A stretch of DNA of 64,000 nt, from assembly GCA_947289115.1 (NCBI GenBank), contig CAMYPG010000002.1:34877-98876 (forward strand), in the 5' to 3' direction. Positions within the stretch are counted from its first letter, which is position 1. Every line of letters begins with the position of its first letter. The notes beneath the pieces were generated by a model that worked only from the letters and a program-made list of their open reading frames with translations, did not search any database and was not told where the DNA came from. This document shows positions 19,471 through 28,200 of the stretch, piece after piece. The stretch comes from an uncultured Gardnerella sp. (GTDB lineage: Bacteria; Actinomycetota; Actinomycetes; Actinomycetales; Bifidobacteriaceae). The translations under genes were made by a program, and so were the position numbers.

Positions 19471-19507
19471 ATTAATGGCTTGAAGAGATTATCTCCAAGC
19501 CATTAAT
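19471..19507 (-). terminator. Intrinsic terminator of the giant surface-protein gene
   Basis: ATTAATGGCTTG (19471-19482) and CAAGCCATTAAT (19496-19507) are perfect 12 bp arms, extended inside by GAGAT/ATCTC with a small bulge. Read on the minus strand, the stem is followed by TGTTTTCTTCTTTT. It lies about 48 bp after the stop codon of the 2,562-residue protein. Confidence 0.85.
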
Positions 19508-19554
19508 CTACACTACACACGTTGCAGCAGCATCACACGCTGCTACAGATTAAA

Positions 19555-22500
19555 CTAACGAGCCGAATGCTTCCTACGCTTAGACGCAGCACCAGCCACT
19601 CCAAGCCCAGCAAACACCGCAGCCAAAGCAGCAAACACCGAGGAACTAGCGCCAGTATTAACACCACTCACGTCACCACGCTTGAAATTCATTCCAGCAG
19701 AATTACGCGCCGCAAGCATACCCTCGCGCAAAGCAGCACGCGCAGCACGCAAACGAGCCAACGCCGAATCAACCTGCCCCTGAGTAGCGTTCGCGTCCGC
19801 TAACACTAAACGAGCATGATTCAAAGCTGCATTAAACTCACTGACCAAGTTAGAATCAGCCACTACGCCATTAGCATTAGCCGAAACATCACCAAGAGCT
19901 TGATCAACCTCAGCCTGCAAAGCACTCTTATCAACAACATTATTAACACTAGTAGTATTCGAATCATTAACACCAACACCAGTATTGTCACCAACACCAC
20001 TGCCACTATTAATAAGCCTGTTATAAGCATCAATCAACTTTTGCTTAGCATCACGAAGCCTACGAAGAGCCTGATTAACCTGATCCTGAGTAGCATTAGG
20101 ATCCTTAAGCACACTATTCGCATCATTCAACGCCTGCTGATACTCTGCCAAATCAGCAGCCTTACCAATAATGAACGGAATCGACTTACGGAAATCAGGA
20201 TCATTGCCAGCTTCAGTGTTCAAATCAGACTTATCGGTCTTATGAGAATCAGTAAGCTTCTGCTTAGCATCCTGGAGCTTCTTCAAAGCCTCATCAACCT
20301 CAGCCTGAGTTGCATTCTTATCACCGAGAACCTTGTTGGCTTCATCAAGCGCCTGCTTGTAAGCCTCAGCCTCTGAGCTTCCTGCAGCATTCTGATACTC
20401 AGGAGACTTAGTAAAGTCAGAATCCTTACCAGCCTCAACAGTCAGATCAGTCTTATCAGTCTTATAACCATCCGAAAGCTTCTGCTTAGCATCCTGAAGC
20501 TTCTTCAAAGCCTCGTCAACCTGAGCCTGAGTTGCATCCTTATCACCAAGAACCTTATTCGCATCCTCAAGAGCCTTCTTGTAGTCCTCAAGAGCTTGCT
20601 TAGACGCGTCATCACCCTTAGCTTGAGCATTCTGATACTCAGGTGTCTTAGTAAAGTCAGAATCCTTACCAGCTTCAGTGTTCAAATCAGACTTATTAGT
20701 CTTGTAGCCGTCAGTAATCTTGTTCTTGGCATCCTGAAGATCCTTCAAAGCAGCGTCAAGTTCCTGCTGAGTTGGAGCCTTATCCATGCCTTCTGGAAGC
20801 TTGGTCTTTGGCTTGCCAGTAGTGCGGTCAAAGGCATCGAGGAGCTTCTTGGCAGCCTTGAGCTTTTCTGTGTAGGCATCTAGTGCCTTCTTAGCAGCGT
20901 CATCACCCTTATCAGTAGCGTTCTTGAACTCAGGAGTGTTCTCGAACACGTCGGTGCTTGTATCGTCATCGCCATCCTTAGACTTGTCTACCTCATCTTG
21001 AAGGTCTTTAGGACTGGTCTTGTAGTTAGCAAGAATCTTGTCCTTGATTTCCTTCAGCGTCTGAAGAGCCTCGTCAACTTCCTTTTGAGATGGGAGCTGA
21101 TCCTTTGGAACGTCAACTTCTTGACCATCCTTCGTAACCTTGCCATCATTCTTGTCGATGAGATCCTTAGCCTTTGCCAAAGCTTTCTCATACGCTACAA
21201 GGTCATCAGGCTTATTTGTGTCATCACCCTTTGCCTTGAGGTTTGCAAACTCGGTTGATTCTTCAAACTTTGGAGTACGCGCAGTGCCATCTTCGTTTTT
21301 ATCATCAACTTCATTTTGGAGCTTATCAACTTTGGTCTTGAAGTTGTCGTCAATGTCTTTCTTTGCTTTCTTCAAAGCTGCAAGCGCTTCATCAACCTGC
21401 TTCTGTGTTGGACGATCTTCTGGCTTAGCGTTTGGATCAGGATTCTTGACCTTTTCAATGAGGTCATTCGCATCCTTCAGCTTGTCGGTGTATTCCTTGA
21501 GCTTCTTGGTGGCAGAGTTAGCATCCGTTGTAGCAGCATCCTCCGTCTTTGCCTTTTCAAGTGCGTTCTTGTACGTTACCGACGCCTCAAACGGAGGAGT
21601 TACAGGCTTGCCGTCTTGATCTTTATCTCCTAACTCACGTTCAAGCTTAATTGCATCAGTCTTGTACTCCTTAGCAATCTTCTCTTGAGCGTCTTGGAGC
21701 TGTTTAAGCAGAGCGTGTACTTCTTTTTGGGTTGCCTTTTGCTTCCAATCATTATCATTGAGCTTAGCGGCAACTTTCTTGAGAACATTGTCAAAGCCTG
21801 TGTCTTTTCCATCTTCACCTAAGGCTTGTGTGGCACCTTGGTCACCAGCACCCTTCTTAGCAACAGCATTTTGATACTCAGGAGTCTTCTTGAAGTCGCC
21901 ACCTGCAAAGTCTTTAGCAGAAGTCAACGGCTCAAGATTGGTCTTGTAATTATCAGTAATTTGCTTCTTAGCTGCAGTAAGAGCATCGAGTGCATCGTTA
22001 ATCTGCTGCTGTGTTGGGCGTTCACTGTTCTTCTTGTCTTGATCTGCTGCAGCCTTTACAAGATCACGAGCCTTCTTGAGGGCTTCCTGATAGGCAGCAA
22101 CGTCAGCATTTGTCTGCCCATCGCTTGTCTTAGCTTTAGCATTCTTGAACTCTGGCGTATTCTCGAAGTCATTTTCAGTAACACCAGGAGCACCCTCCGC
22201 AGTAGACTTATTAATTTCTTTCTCAAGTTCAGTAGTAACAGTCTTATACTTCTCAACCTCAGTACGAGCATCGTCAAGAGCCTTAAGTGCATCGTTGATG
22301 TCTTTTTGAGTTGGCTTTGCGTCTTGCGGCGTATCTTTCTCGTCATGCTTCTTCAAAAGCTCCTGAGCTTTTGTCAAAGCTTCATCATACGCCTTCTTGG
22401 CTGCAGTAGCCTGATCATTCTTATCCGTATCAGGAACAAGCTTGCCGCCCTCTTCCTTCATGAAGTGAGGATCAGACGCGTTGCGATATGCATCAGAAGT

Positions 22501-25500
22501 TTGTGTACCTTCTGTAGGTGCAGCGCCATCTGTAGAGCCGTGCTTGCCAACACTATCCTTGAGCTTGGCGGTGTCAGTCTTGTACGTGTCAAGCGCTTTA
22601 CGCTTCTCGTTCAAGGTATTAAGTGCATCATTGACTTGCTTCTGCGTTGCAGCAGGATTCTTGAGCAATTCCTTTGCCACGTTAAGAGCTTCGCCATACT
22701 CATCTACAGCCTTCTGGGCTGCATCATTCTTAGTCTTATCAGCAGTTGTTCCATCATCATTCTTGAAATCAGGATGCGAAGCATTCTTATACGCAGGCGT
22801 CTTCTGAGTATTGTCATGCTCGTTAACAGACTTAAGCAAATCGTCGGTCTTGGTTGCAAACTTGTTCAAATCTGCAATAGCATCGTTCATTTCCTTAAGG
22901 ATTGAGGTAATATCCCTATCCAGAGGCTCGCCTTGTGCATGTGCCTGAATATTATCCAAGTATGTACTATCTTCAGGGTTGCCGTCCTTATCAGGAGTAT
23001 TTGTATCAGGAATCTCCTTACCATTTGCTTTATCCTTAGGCATCTGTTTATTAAGCGCCTGGTTTAGCTTCTCTACAGCTTTTTCATACGCTTCCTTAGC
23101 CTTCTTAGCAGCCTCTACCTGGGCTTTTTCTTCTTCACTAGGATTCTGCTTATCGGCAAGTTCCTTTACATTCGCATACGCTGGGCTGTTTTGTATTGCA
23201 AGGTCATTAAACACAGCCGCAGAAAGCCTGCTGGTATTAGTTGCATACTTGTCGATAACTTTACGCGCTTCTTCAAGAGCTTTCTTGGCTTCATCAATCT
23301 GGTTTTGACCTGGAGCAGTTCCACCATTCTTAGCTTTTTCTAGATCTTCCTTAAGCGCCTTAGCTTTTTGATAAGCATCGTTGTAATCTTTGAATGCTTT
23401 CTTTGCGTCTTCGTCGCCAGCTTGCGCCTTATCGAAAGCGTTAAAGTATGCAGGCATCAGGTAACCGCTAAAGTTATCCGCAAGAACTTTCGTAAGTTCA
23501 TTAGCGTCAGTTGCATAATCTTTATGAAGTGCATCTTCAGCCTTAGTTAATGCATCTTTAGCATCATCAACTTCTTTTTGAGTTGCCTTATCGTTCTTAA
23601 GAACCTCACGTGCCTTAGTTAACGCATTGTTATAGTTGTCAACGGCAGTTTTAGCAGCTTGTTTCTCTTGATCGTTTGCGCCATTAGTCTGCTTGTTAAG
23701 CGCATTCTTATAGAAGGTACTCTGCTTGCTTGCGTCATCCTTATCAGGATTATCAAAGGTGAGCTTTTCAGCAGTTATAAGCTTTGACTTATCGGTAGCT
23801 TTAGCATCAAGCGCCTTCTTAGCTTTTTCGAGAGCTGCAATTGCCTCGTTCACTTCCTTTTGAGAAGCGTTTGGATCTGCTGAAAGATCCTTTGCCTTCT
23901 TTACAGCAGCATCGTATGCTTTGCGCTCTTCATCAGTTGCATTTTGATAGGCTGGGTCAGCGGTCTTAAGCTTCTCTGCAGGATCAGTCTTCTTTGCATC
24001 GCCCGTATTCACCTTGCCGTGCTGAGCGATGGCATTATTCAACTCATCCTTGTTAGTGGTAAATTCGTTAAGCTTCTTGCGAGCTTCGTCCAGCTTCGCC
24101 TTCGCATCGTCAACAGCCTTTTGTGTGGCGTTCTTGTCGTCCTTTACCTTATTGGCTTCAGCAAGCGCTTCATCGTAAGCTGTCTTGGCTTTCTTAGCTG
24201 CCTCATTTCTTTCGGTGTCATCAGAACCGTCGGCCTTCTTGAAGTCAGGCTCAGTAACATTCTTATACTTGTCACTAGCCTTTGTGCCAGTTGTAGCTTG
24301 TTGACCTTCAGCAGGCGTACCATCTTCTGTTATCGACTTATCCAGTTCGTCTTTCTTGGTAGCGTCACCATCAAGAGCTTTGCGAGCTTTATCCAGCTTA
24401 ATGGTTGCATTATCAACCTCAGCTTTAAGCTGTTCAGTTAACTGATCATCTGGTGTAGTTCCAACTTTTTCAAGCGTTTGCTTAGCAACCTTCAATGCAT
24501 CTTCGTAGTCTTTCTTCACTGCATCAGACGCGTTGTAGTACTTCGAGTCAGTCGGAACATCCGTATTATCAACCTTAGTGGTCTTATGCTCACCAATCGA
24601 CGTCTTCAAATCGGCAGTCTTATGATTCGTCTGCGGCACAAAGATAACGTTAATTGCCTTTGCCGTATTGCCTGGGTGACGATCTTTCTCCATATAAACA
24701 TGCTTATAGTACGTCATTGCATACGGCTCAACAAACAGACGTGCCTTGAAAATCTTGTCCTTTTTGCCAGCTACCGTTACAGAACCAGCTTCTGGATCCC
24801 ATGAATACGAACCAGCTATTGATAAATTATCACCGAGGTTTACGTCAGAATTAGAAACTTTCTGATTCCCAGACCAATAAGCGCCACCCATATTGCCAAG
24901 CGTGAGTTCAGTTGTTGGCTCGCCATCTTTATTAAGCGCATAGTTCATGTGCGACTTGCGCGCGTTATTCCCTGTACCTTCATAGGAAAGCTGCTCGCCG
25001 CCAGTAAGGTCGCGCAAACCAGAACTACTATCCTTTGGTTTAGCCTTCAGCAAGCCAAGAATCTTTGTTGTATCAAACTCTTGCGCTTTAGTTGGATCGT
25101 AACGGTAGATGATAGTGGTCTTCTGATCATTACTCCAAGAAATACCTTCGTCGGTATCGCGACCATCAATCTTAGTCTTGTCCCACGAAACGGTGTAATC
25201 TGTACGAATATTTGGAAGCTTTGTAAGCTTGCTCTCTTTTACATTAGACGTAAACTCAGCAACTGACTTGTCAGTCTTGATTTTAACGGTAATCTTGTTT
25301 TCCGCCTGACCATTAGAGATTCCCTTATTAGAGTCACCAGATGCAGTAAGATCGCCCTTAAGATACTCAAGTGTAATCTGATCTTTGCTGGTAAGACCAA
25401 GCTCTTTATTGTCTTTATTAGCTTCGTAAATAGCTGTTTTAATTCGGTCAAGCTCGGCATTGGAGTAGCCAAGTGGGTTAGCCACAAAGACTGCTTTGTC

Positions 25501-27243
25501 GTTTTCAGGAACGACAACATCCTTCTCTGCAATCTTCTTCAACACAAGGTCGCTGAGTGCAATCTTAGGAGCGTCCGCAGCATCCACGCCAGCAAAGTTG
25601 ATAGTGACTTCACCCTGGTCGTTAATGGTCACCTGATCTTGGCTTACGTGATTAAGATGCGCAAGCTTGCGTTTAATTTCGGTTTTTACATCATCGGAAA
25701 CCTTGGACAGGTCGTCAACAATTGGCTTTTCAATGCGATCATCATAGCGCGCAACAGTAAGTGGTAAATCATCAGAAGTATAACCTGTGTCGGTTATGAG
25801 ATGAGTTTTAAGTGTTCGTACCGTAGTTATATACGTTGTTTCAGTAGTACCAGGTTTAGGCGTTTTTGTATTAAAGCTAGTAACATCATTTGGATTGTAC
25901 ACACGCTGATCGTTAATAATTACCTTATTTTCAGCGGTATCTGGAGTCTGAACAAATGCACCATTATCTCCACGCGTACCCACGCCCTTAGATGTACTTG
26001 CGGTGTTAATTTGCTCACGAATTGATTTATTACCAGTTGCTTCGGTAGGAGCATCAATGGCTTTTTGAAGCTTCTCACGAATTTGTTGTGCAGTAAGTTC
26101 TTCGTTATACTTCAGCACAATTGACCCAGCTGTTTTAGGTGGAATAAGTGTTGCTGCACGTGCAATATTAGTCTTGTACAGCAAGACTTCGTCTCCACCA
26201 TCTTTTCTACCGTACACATAAATGCAACGGTTTGCAGCGTATGCTACACCGCTGTTAAGATTGCCATCTCTAAAAAGAGGTGTCATTTCAAGCTTTGCAG
26301 AGCCGTCAGTATTCGGGGTAAACGTATATTCACCAGAATAAGATTGATGCAGCCCCGGATTTCCAGAATAGTATTCAGCAGCCTTTCTACCTTTATCGGT
26401 GGTCATACTATTGTTTTGAGCAGGGAAAATGGCAATACTGCTAATATTGTATCCATCTTTTGGCTTTGCAAAGTTGAAAGTAACAGTGTTACTTTGTCCG
26501 CTTTTAATATACGTATTATTAGACGATCCCCATGCATACATATTCGGGACGCTATTTTTTGTATCTTCTGAAATATTTATTTGATTCGAAACGGAAGGTT
26601 CTGGATTAGCTTCGCGATCTGTGCCAACAACAGGTTCACCCTGATTATGATTTTCAGCACTCAAATCACGCTTTTTACGACTCTTTGCGACATTTCCTGC
26701 AGGAGTGCTATTTTCTGCAGTATCCTGTTTTACACCTTTATCATCTACAGACTTACCATCAGCCTTCGCGTTCTCGCCCTTAGTGCTCTCAGTCTTACCA
26801 GTCTTATTCTCTTCAGTTGATTCAGTCGATGCAATAGGAGCAGCAGTTGTTACCGTAGGTTCTACACTCTGCTTAGCATCTGCGGATTCCTTACTATCAG
26901 TAGGCGCCTCTACCTTAGTCTGCTGAGGAGCCTCCACAACAGGCTTAGCATCTACACTATTTTTATTAGAAGCCTCAACCTTAGAAGCCTCAGCACCCTC
27001 AGCCTTCTTCTTATTAGCAATTACACTCTGTTCTTTTGCAGGATCATTCGTATTAACAGGCGCAGCAGCACCAGCCTCCGCAGCCATTGCAGGAGTTGCG
27101 CCAAAAGCAATCGCCGCGCCAGCAATCACGCCAGCAGCACCAGCCGAAAGAGCAGCCACCTTATGCATGTCAACAACCTTTGCAGCCTTATCCTTTACAG
27201 AACCAGATGTCTTGTTGGCGTGTTTAGCAGATTTTGTAGTCAT
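19555..27243 (-). CDS. Giant secreted FIVAR-repeat surface protein (Ebh-like adhesin candidate)
   Basis: The 2,562-residue protein has a signal peptide (residues 1-54, cleavage near ATPAMA). A Thr/Ser/Lys/Asp-rich region to about 230 includes a basic RKKRD patch. A globular N-terminal region follows (about 230-950), including two related segments, DLSKVSDDVKTEIKRKL and NPLGYSNAELDRIKTAI, similar to linker domains of Gram-positive adhesins. From about 950 to 2450 there are roughly 17 repeats of 65-80 residues with the pattern L..A...L.....ATQ..VD.AL..L..AK..L, as in FIVAR domains. The C-terminus has NTGASS, a hydrophobic helix and KRRKHSAR but no LPXTG. FIVAR proteins of staphylococci bind matrix proteins; adhesion here is an inference. 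The ATG has AGAGGAG upstream. Confidence 0.88.
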   Translation of the reverse strand: MTTKSAKHANKTSGSVKDKAAKVVDMHKVAALSAGAAGVIAGAAIAFGATPAMAAEAGAAAPVNTNDPAKEQSVIANKKKAEGAEASKVEASNKNSVDAKPVVEAPQQTKVEAPTDSKESADAKQSVEPTVTTAAPIASTESTEENKTGKTESTKGENAKADGKSVDDKGVKQDTAENSTPAGNVAKSRKKRDLSAENHNQGEPVVGTDREANPEPSVSNQINISEDTKNSVPNMYAWGSSNNTYIKSGQSNTVTFNFAKPKDGYNISSIAIFPAQNNSMTTDKGRKAAEYYSGNPGLHQSYSGEYTFTPNTDGSAKLEMTPLFRDGNLNSGVAYAANRCIYVYGRKDGGDEVLLYKTNIARAATLIPPKTAGSIVLKYNEELTAQQIREKLQKAIDAPTEATGNKSIREQINTASTSKGVGTRGDNGAFVQTPDTAENKVIINDQRVYNPNDVTSFNTKTPKPGTTETTYITTVRTLKTHLITDTGYTSDDLPLTVARYDDRIEKPIVDDLSKVSDDVKTEIKRKLAHLNHVSQDQVTINDQGEVTINFAGVDAADAPKIALSDLVLKKIAEKDVVVPENDKAVFVANPLGYSNAELDRIKTAIYEANKDNKELGLTSKDQITLEYLKGDLTASGDSNKGISNGQAENKITVKIKTDKSVAEFTSNVKESKLTKLPNIRTDYTVSWDKTKIDGRDTDEGISWSNDQKTTIIYRYDPTKAQEFDTTKILGLLKAKPKDSSSGLRDLTGGEQLSYEGTGNNARKSHMNYALNKDGEPTTELTLGNMGGAYWSGNQKVSNSDVNLGDNLSIAGSYSWDPEAGSVTVAGKKDKIFKARLFVEPYAMTYYKHVYMEKDRHPGNTAKAINVIFVPQTNHKTADLKTSIGEHKTTKVDNTDVPTDSKYYNASDAVKKDYEDALKVAKQTLEKVGTTPDDQLTEQLKAEVDNATIKLDKARKALDGDATKKDELDKSITEDGTPAEGQQATTGTKASDKYKNVTEPDFKKADGSDDTERNEAAKKAKTAYDEALAEANKVKDDKNATQKAVDDAKAKLDEARKKLNEFTTNKDELNNAIAQHGKVNTGDAKKTDPAEKLKTADPAYQNATDEERKAYDAAVKKAKDLSADPNASQKEVNEAIAALEKAKKALDAKATDKSKLITAEKLTFDNPDKDDASKQSTFYKNALNKQTNGANDQEKQAAKTAVDNYNNALTKAREVLKNDKATQKEVDDAKDALTKAEDALHKDYATDANELTKVLADNFSGYLMPAYFNAFDKAQAGDEDAKKAFKDYNDAYQKAKALKEDLEKAKNGGTAPGQNQIDEAKKALEEARKVIDKYATNTSRLSAAVFNDLAIQNSPAYANVKELADKQNPSEEEKAQVEAAKKAKEAYEKAVEKLNQALNKQMPKDKANGKEIPDTNTPDKDGNPEDSTYLDNIQAHAQGEPLDRDITSILKEMNDAIADLNKFATKTDDLLKSVNEHDNTQKTPAYKNASHPDFKNDDGTTADKTKNDAAQKAVDEYGEALNVAKELLKNPAATQKQVNDALNTLNEKRKALDTYKTDTAKLKDSVGKHGSTDGAAPTEGTQTSDAYRNASDPHFMKEEGGKLVPDTDKNDQATAAKKAYDEALTKAQELLKKHDEKDTPQDAKPTQKDINDALKALDDARTEVEKYKTVTTELEKEINKSTAEGAPGVTENDFENTPEFKNAKAKTSDGQTNADVAAYQEALKKARDLVKAAADQDKKNSERPTQQQINDALDALTAAKKQITDNYKTNLEPLTSAKDFAGGDFKKTPEYQNAVAKKGAGDQGATQALGEDGKDTGFDNVLKKVAAKLNDNDWKQKATQKEVHALLKQLQDAQEKIAKEYKTDAIKLERELGDKDQDGKPVTPPFEASVTYKNALEKAKTEDAATTDANSATKKLKEYTDKLKDANDLIEKVKNPDPNAKPEDRPTQKQVDEALAALKKAKKDIDDNFKTKVDKLQNEVDDKNEDGTARTPKFEESTEFANLKAKGDDTNKPDDLVAYEKALAKAKDLIDKNDGKVTKDGQEVDVPKDQLPSQKEVDEALQTLKEIKDKILANYKTSPKDLQDEVDKSKDGDDDTSTDVFENTPEFKNATDKGDDAAKKALDAYTEKLKAAKKLLDAFDRTTGKPKTKLPEGMDKAPTQQELDAALKDLQDAKNKITDGYKTNKSDLNTEAGKDSDFTKTPEYQNAQAKGDDASKQALEDYKKALEDANKVLGDKDATQAQVDEALKKLQDAKQKLSDGYKTDKTDLTVEAGKDSDFTKSPEYQNAAGSSEAEAYKQALDEANKVLGDKNATQAEVDEALKKLQDAKQKLTDSHKTDKSDLNTEAGNDPDFRKSIPFIIGKAADLAEYQQALNDANSVLKDPNATQDQVNQALRRLRDAKQKLIDAYNRLINSGSGVGDNTGVGVNDSNTTSVNNVVDKSALQAEVDQALGDVSANANGVVADSNLVSEFNAALNHARLVLADANATQGQVDSALARLRAARAALREGMLAARNSAGMNFKRGDVSGVNTGASSSVFAALAAVFAGLGVAGAASKRRKHSAR
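20205..20720 (-). repeat. Near-identical tandem FIVAR units at DNA level
   Basis: Within the large gene, three successive units are much closer to each other than to the rest. Each carries 'DATQAQVDEALKKLQDAKQ' or a close variant, and 'gtaaagtcagaatcc' and 'agcttctgcttagcatcctg' recur. Such units are likely sites of recombination and length change. Confidence 0.7.
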
Positions 27244-27391
27244 GTTCTCCTCTTTCCGTGAGATTAATTCGATTTACTTGATATTGCTTTGCGCACCGAC
27301 CGTGGCTATCAAAGCCATATAGTTTTTAACAATAGTTTTACAAAGTCTTATAGCGTACATCTATAATGATGTAATCATCCTTTGATAAATC

Positions 27392-27397
27392 ATTATA
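27392..27397 (-). promoter_or_regulatory. Putative -10 box for the giant surface-protein gene
   Basis: TATAAT on the minus strand, preceded by an AT-rich stretch with only weak -35 candidates (TTTCAA at a 17 bp spacing). It is about 150 bp before the start codon. The C11/G11 run lies about 61 bp further upstream. Confidence 0.45.
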
Positions 27398-27457
27398 ACA
27401 TTTTAGAAAAAATTTTGAAAACAACTAACAAATGTTTATAGCTTTTGGGGGTGCATA

Positions 27458-27468
27458 CCCCCCCCCCC
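27458..27468. repeat. Homopolymeric C11/G11 tract upstream of the surface-protein gene
   Basis: Eleven consecutive C on the plus strand, flanked by GGGGGTGCATA so that the region also forms a G5/C5 inverted repeat. It lies 215 bp upstream of the giant gene's start and upstream of its likely promoter. Tracts of this length commonly change length by slippage in other bacteria. Confidence 0.85.
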
Positions 27469-27639
27469 AAGCCTTTTATTTCAAGGATTTTTGCGAGATA
27501 TTTTTTTCAAAAATTCTTGCGATTCTGGCGAGTCAACCGCCATTTTTAGCTCACTCATCTAAACATTTGTATATGATACAAATCACATTTTTAGACCCTC
27601 TGCAGTGCGCTTTTCTCTTTTATCCCGCGTTTGTTCCCA

Positions 27640-27860
27640 TATTTGGCGTTTCGATAAACAAATTCAGGAATACCCCTCGCGAGTGTAGAAACACCCAGCC
27701 CTCCTACAACACCAAACAAGGAATATCGCTCGCGCGGATTAGCTGCGCTCACGTCTTCGCCGCACGTAAAGTCCACTGGACTTTACGTTTGAGCGGCTCA
27801 GCGCTCCGAATTGCCTTTTCGCGCTACGCTCTAAGCGAAAAGGCAGGTCGTCGCGCAAGC
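27640..27860. repeat. Palindromic repeat cluster, part A
   Basis: A mosaic of modules found elsewhere in the window. An 'agccctc.tacaacacca' segment is shared with position 30. A palindrome at 27764-27788 has arms ACGTAAAGTCCA and TGGACTTTACGT around one base. CCTTTTCGC/GCGAAAAGG arms lie at 27814-27843, with 'cggctcagcgctccgaatt' between them. Open frames through it appear to be by-products of the palindromes. With parts B and C it fills the 945 bp between the surface-protein gene and GH31. Confidence 0.7.
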
Positions 27861-27862
27861 AA

Positions 27863-28079
27863 GGTAGAGATTCGAGATTTTTCGCCCTGAATGAGATGAA
27901 CCTCAGCATCTTTGATGGTGATTCATCGAATGAAGAAGAAAAATCGAGAATCTCGGTGATAAAAGCCACGCAAAAGTTCTAGATATTCAGAAGGTTTGAT
28001 GTATTTCTATACGAGCAATAAAAGAGGAGCGTAGCGACGGGACTTGCAAGGAGAGAAATACTCAAACCTCGCACAACAG
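27863..28079 (+). repeat. Two-hairpin intergenic repeat element, copy 2
   Basis: Almost the same as 10195-10410. It differs mainly in the first loop ('catctttgat' here, 'catgaaat' there) and in the linker between hairpins. Both stem-loops are preserved. Orientation relative to the plus strand is the same as copy 1. Confidence 0.78.
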
Positions 28080-28200
28080 TAAATAGGAAAATCACTTGCG
28101 CGGTCTAAGCACGAAGGCAGTCGTCGTTAGCGAGGTCTAAGCGCGCTAACGTCTTCGCTTGCGTTGAAAGCACACTGTGCTTTCAACCTTAAGCAAGCTC
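28080..28200. repeat. Palindromic repeat cluster, part B, overlapping the GH31 stop codon
   Basis: Contains a palindrome at 28163-28187 with arms GTTGAAAGCACA and TGTGCTTTCAAC around one base, then 'aagcaagctcagcgctccgaatt'. The latter is shared with 38418-38441 and, inverted, 59186-59210. On the minus strand the shared block encodes the last residues and stop of the GH31 gene. Confidence 0.75.

Noticed and set aside
20205..22600. Regularly spaced repeats considered as a CRISPR array
   Set aside because: Unit length is about 200-240 bp, in frame and coding, with no short constant repeats separated by unique spacers and no cas genes.
19816..24441. Several hydrophobic plus-strand open frames opposite the FIVAR repeats
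   Set aside because: They are repeated along with the minus-strand units, so they are reverse-strand images of the Lys/Asp/Ala codons, not membrane proteins.
27432..27890. Plus-strand open frame of 152 residues running through the C11 tract
   Set aside because: It crosses the homopolymer and the repeat cluster, has no recognisable domain and no ribosome-binding site. A contingency gene read through the tract was considered but is not supported.
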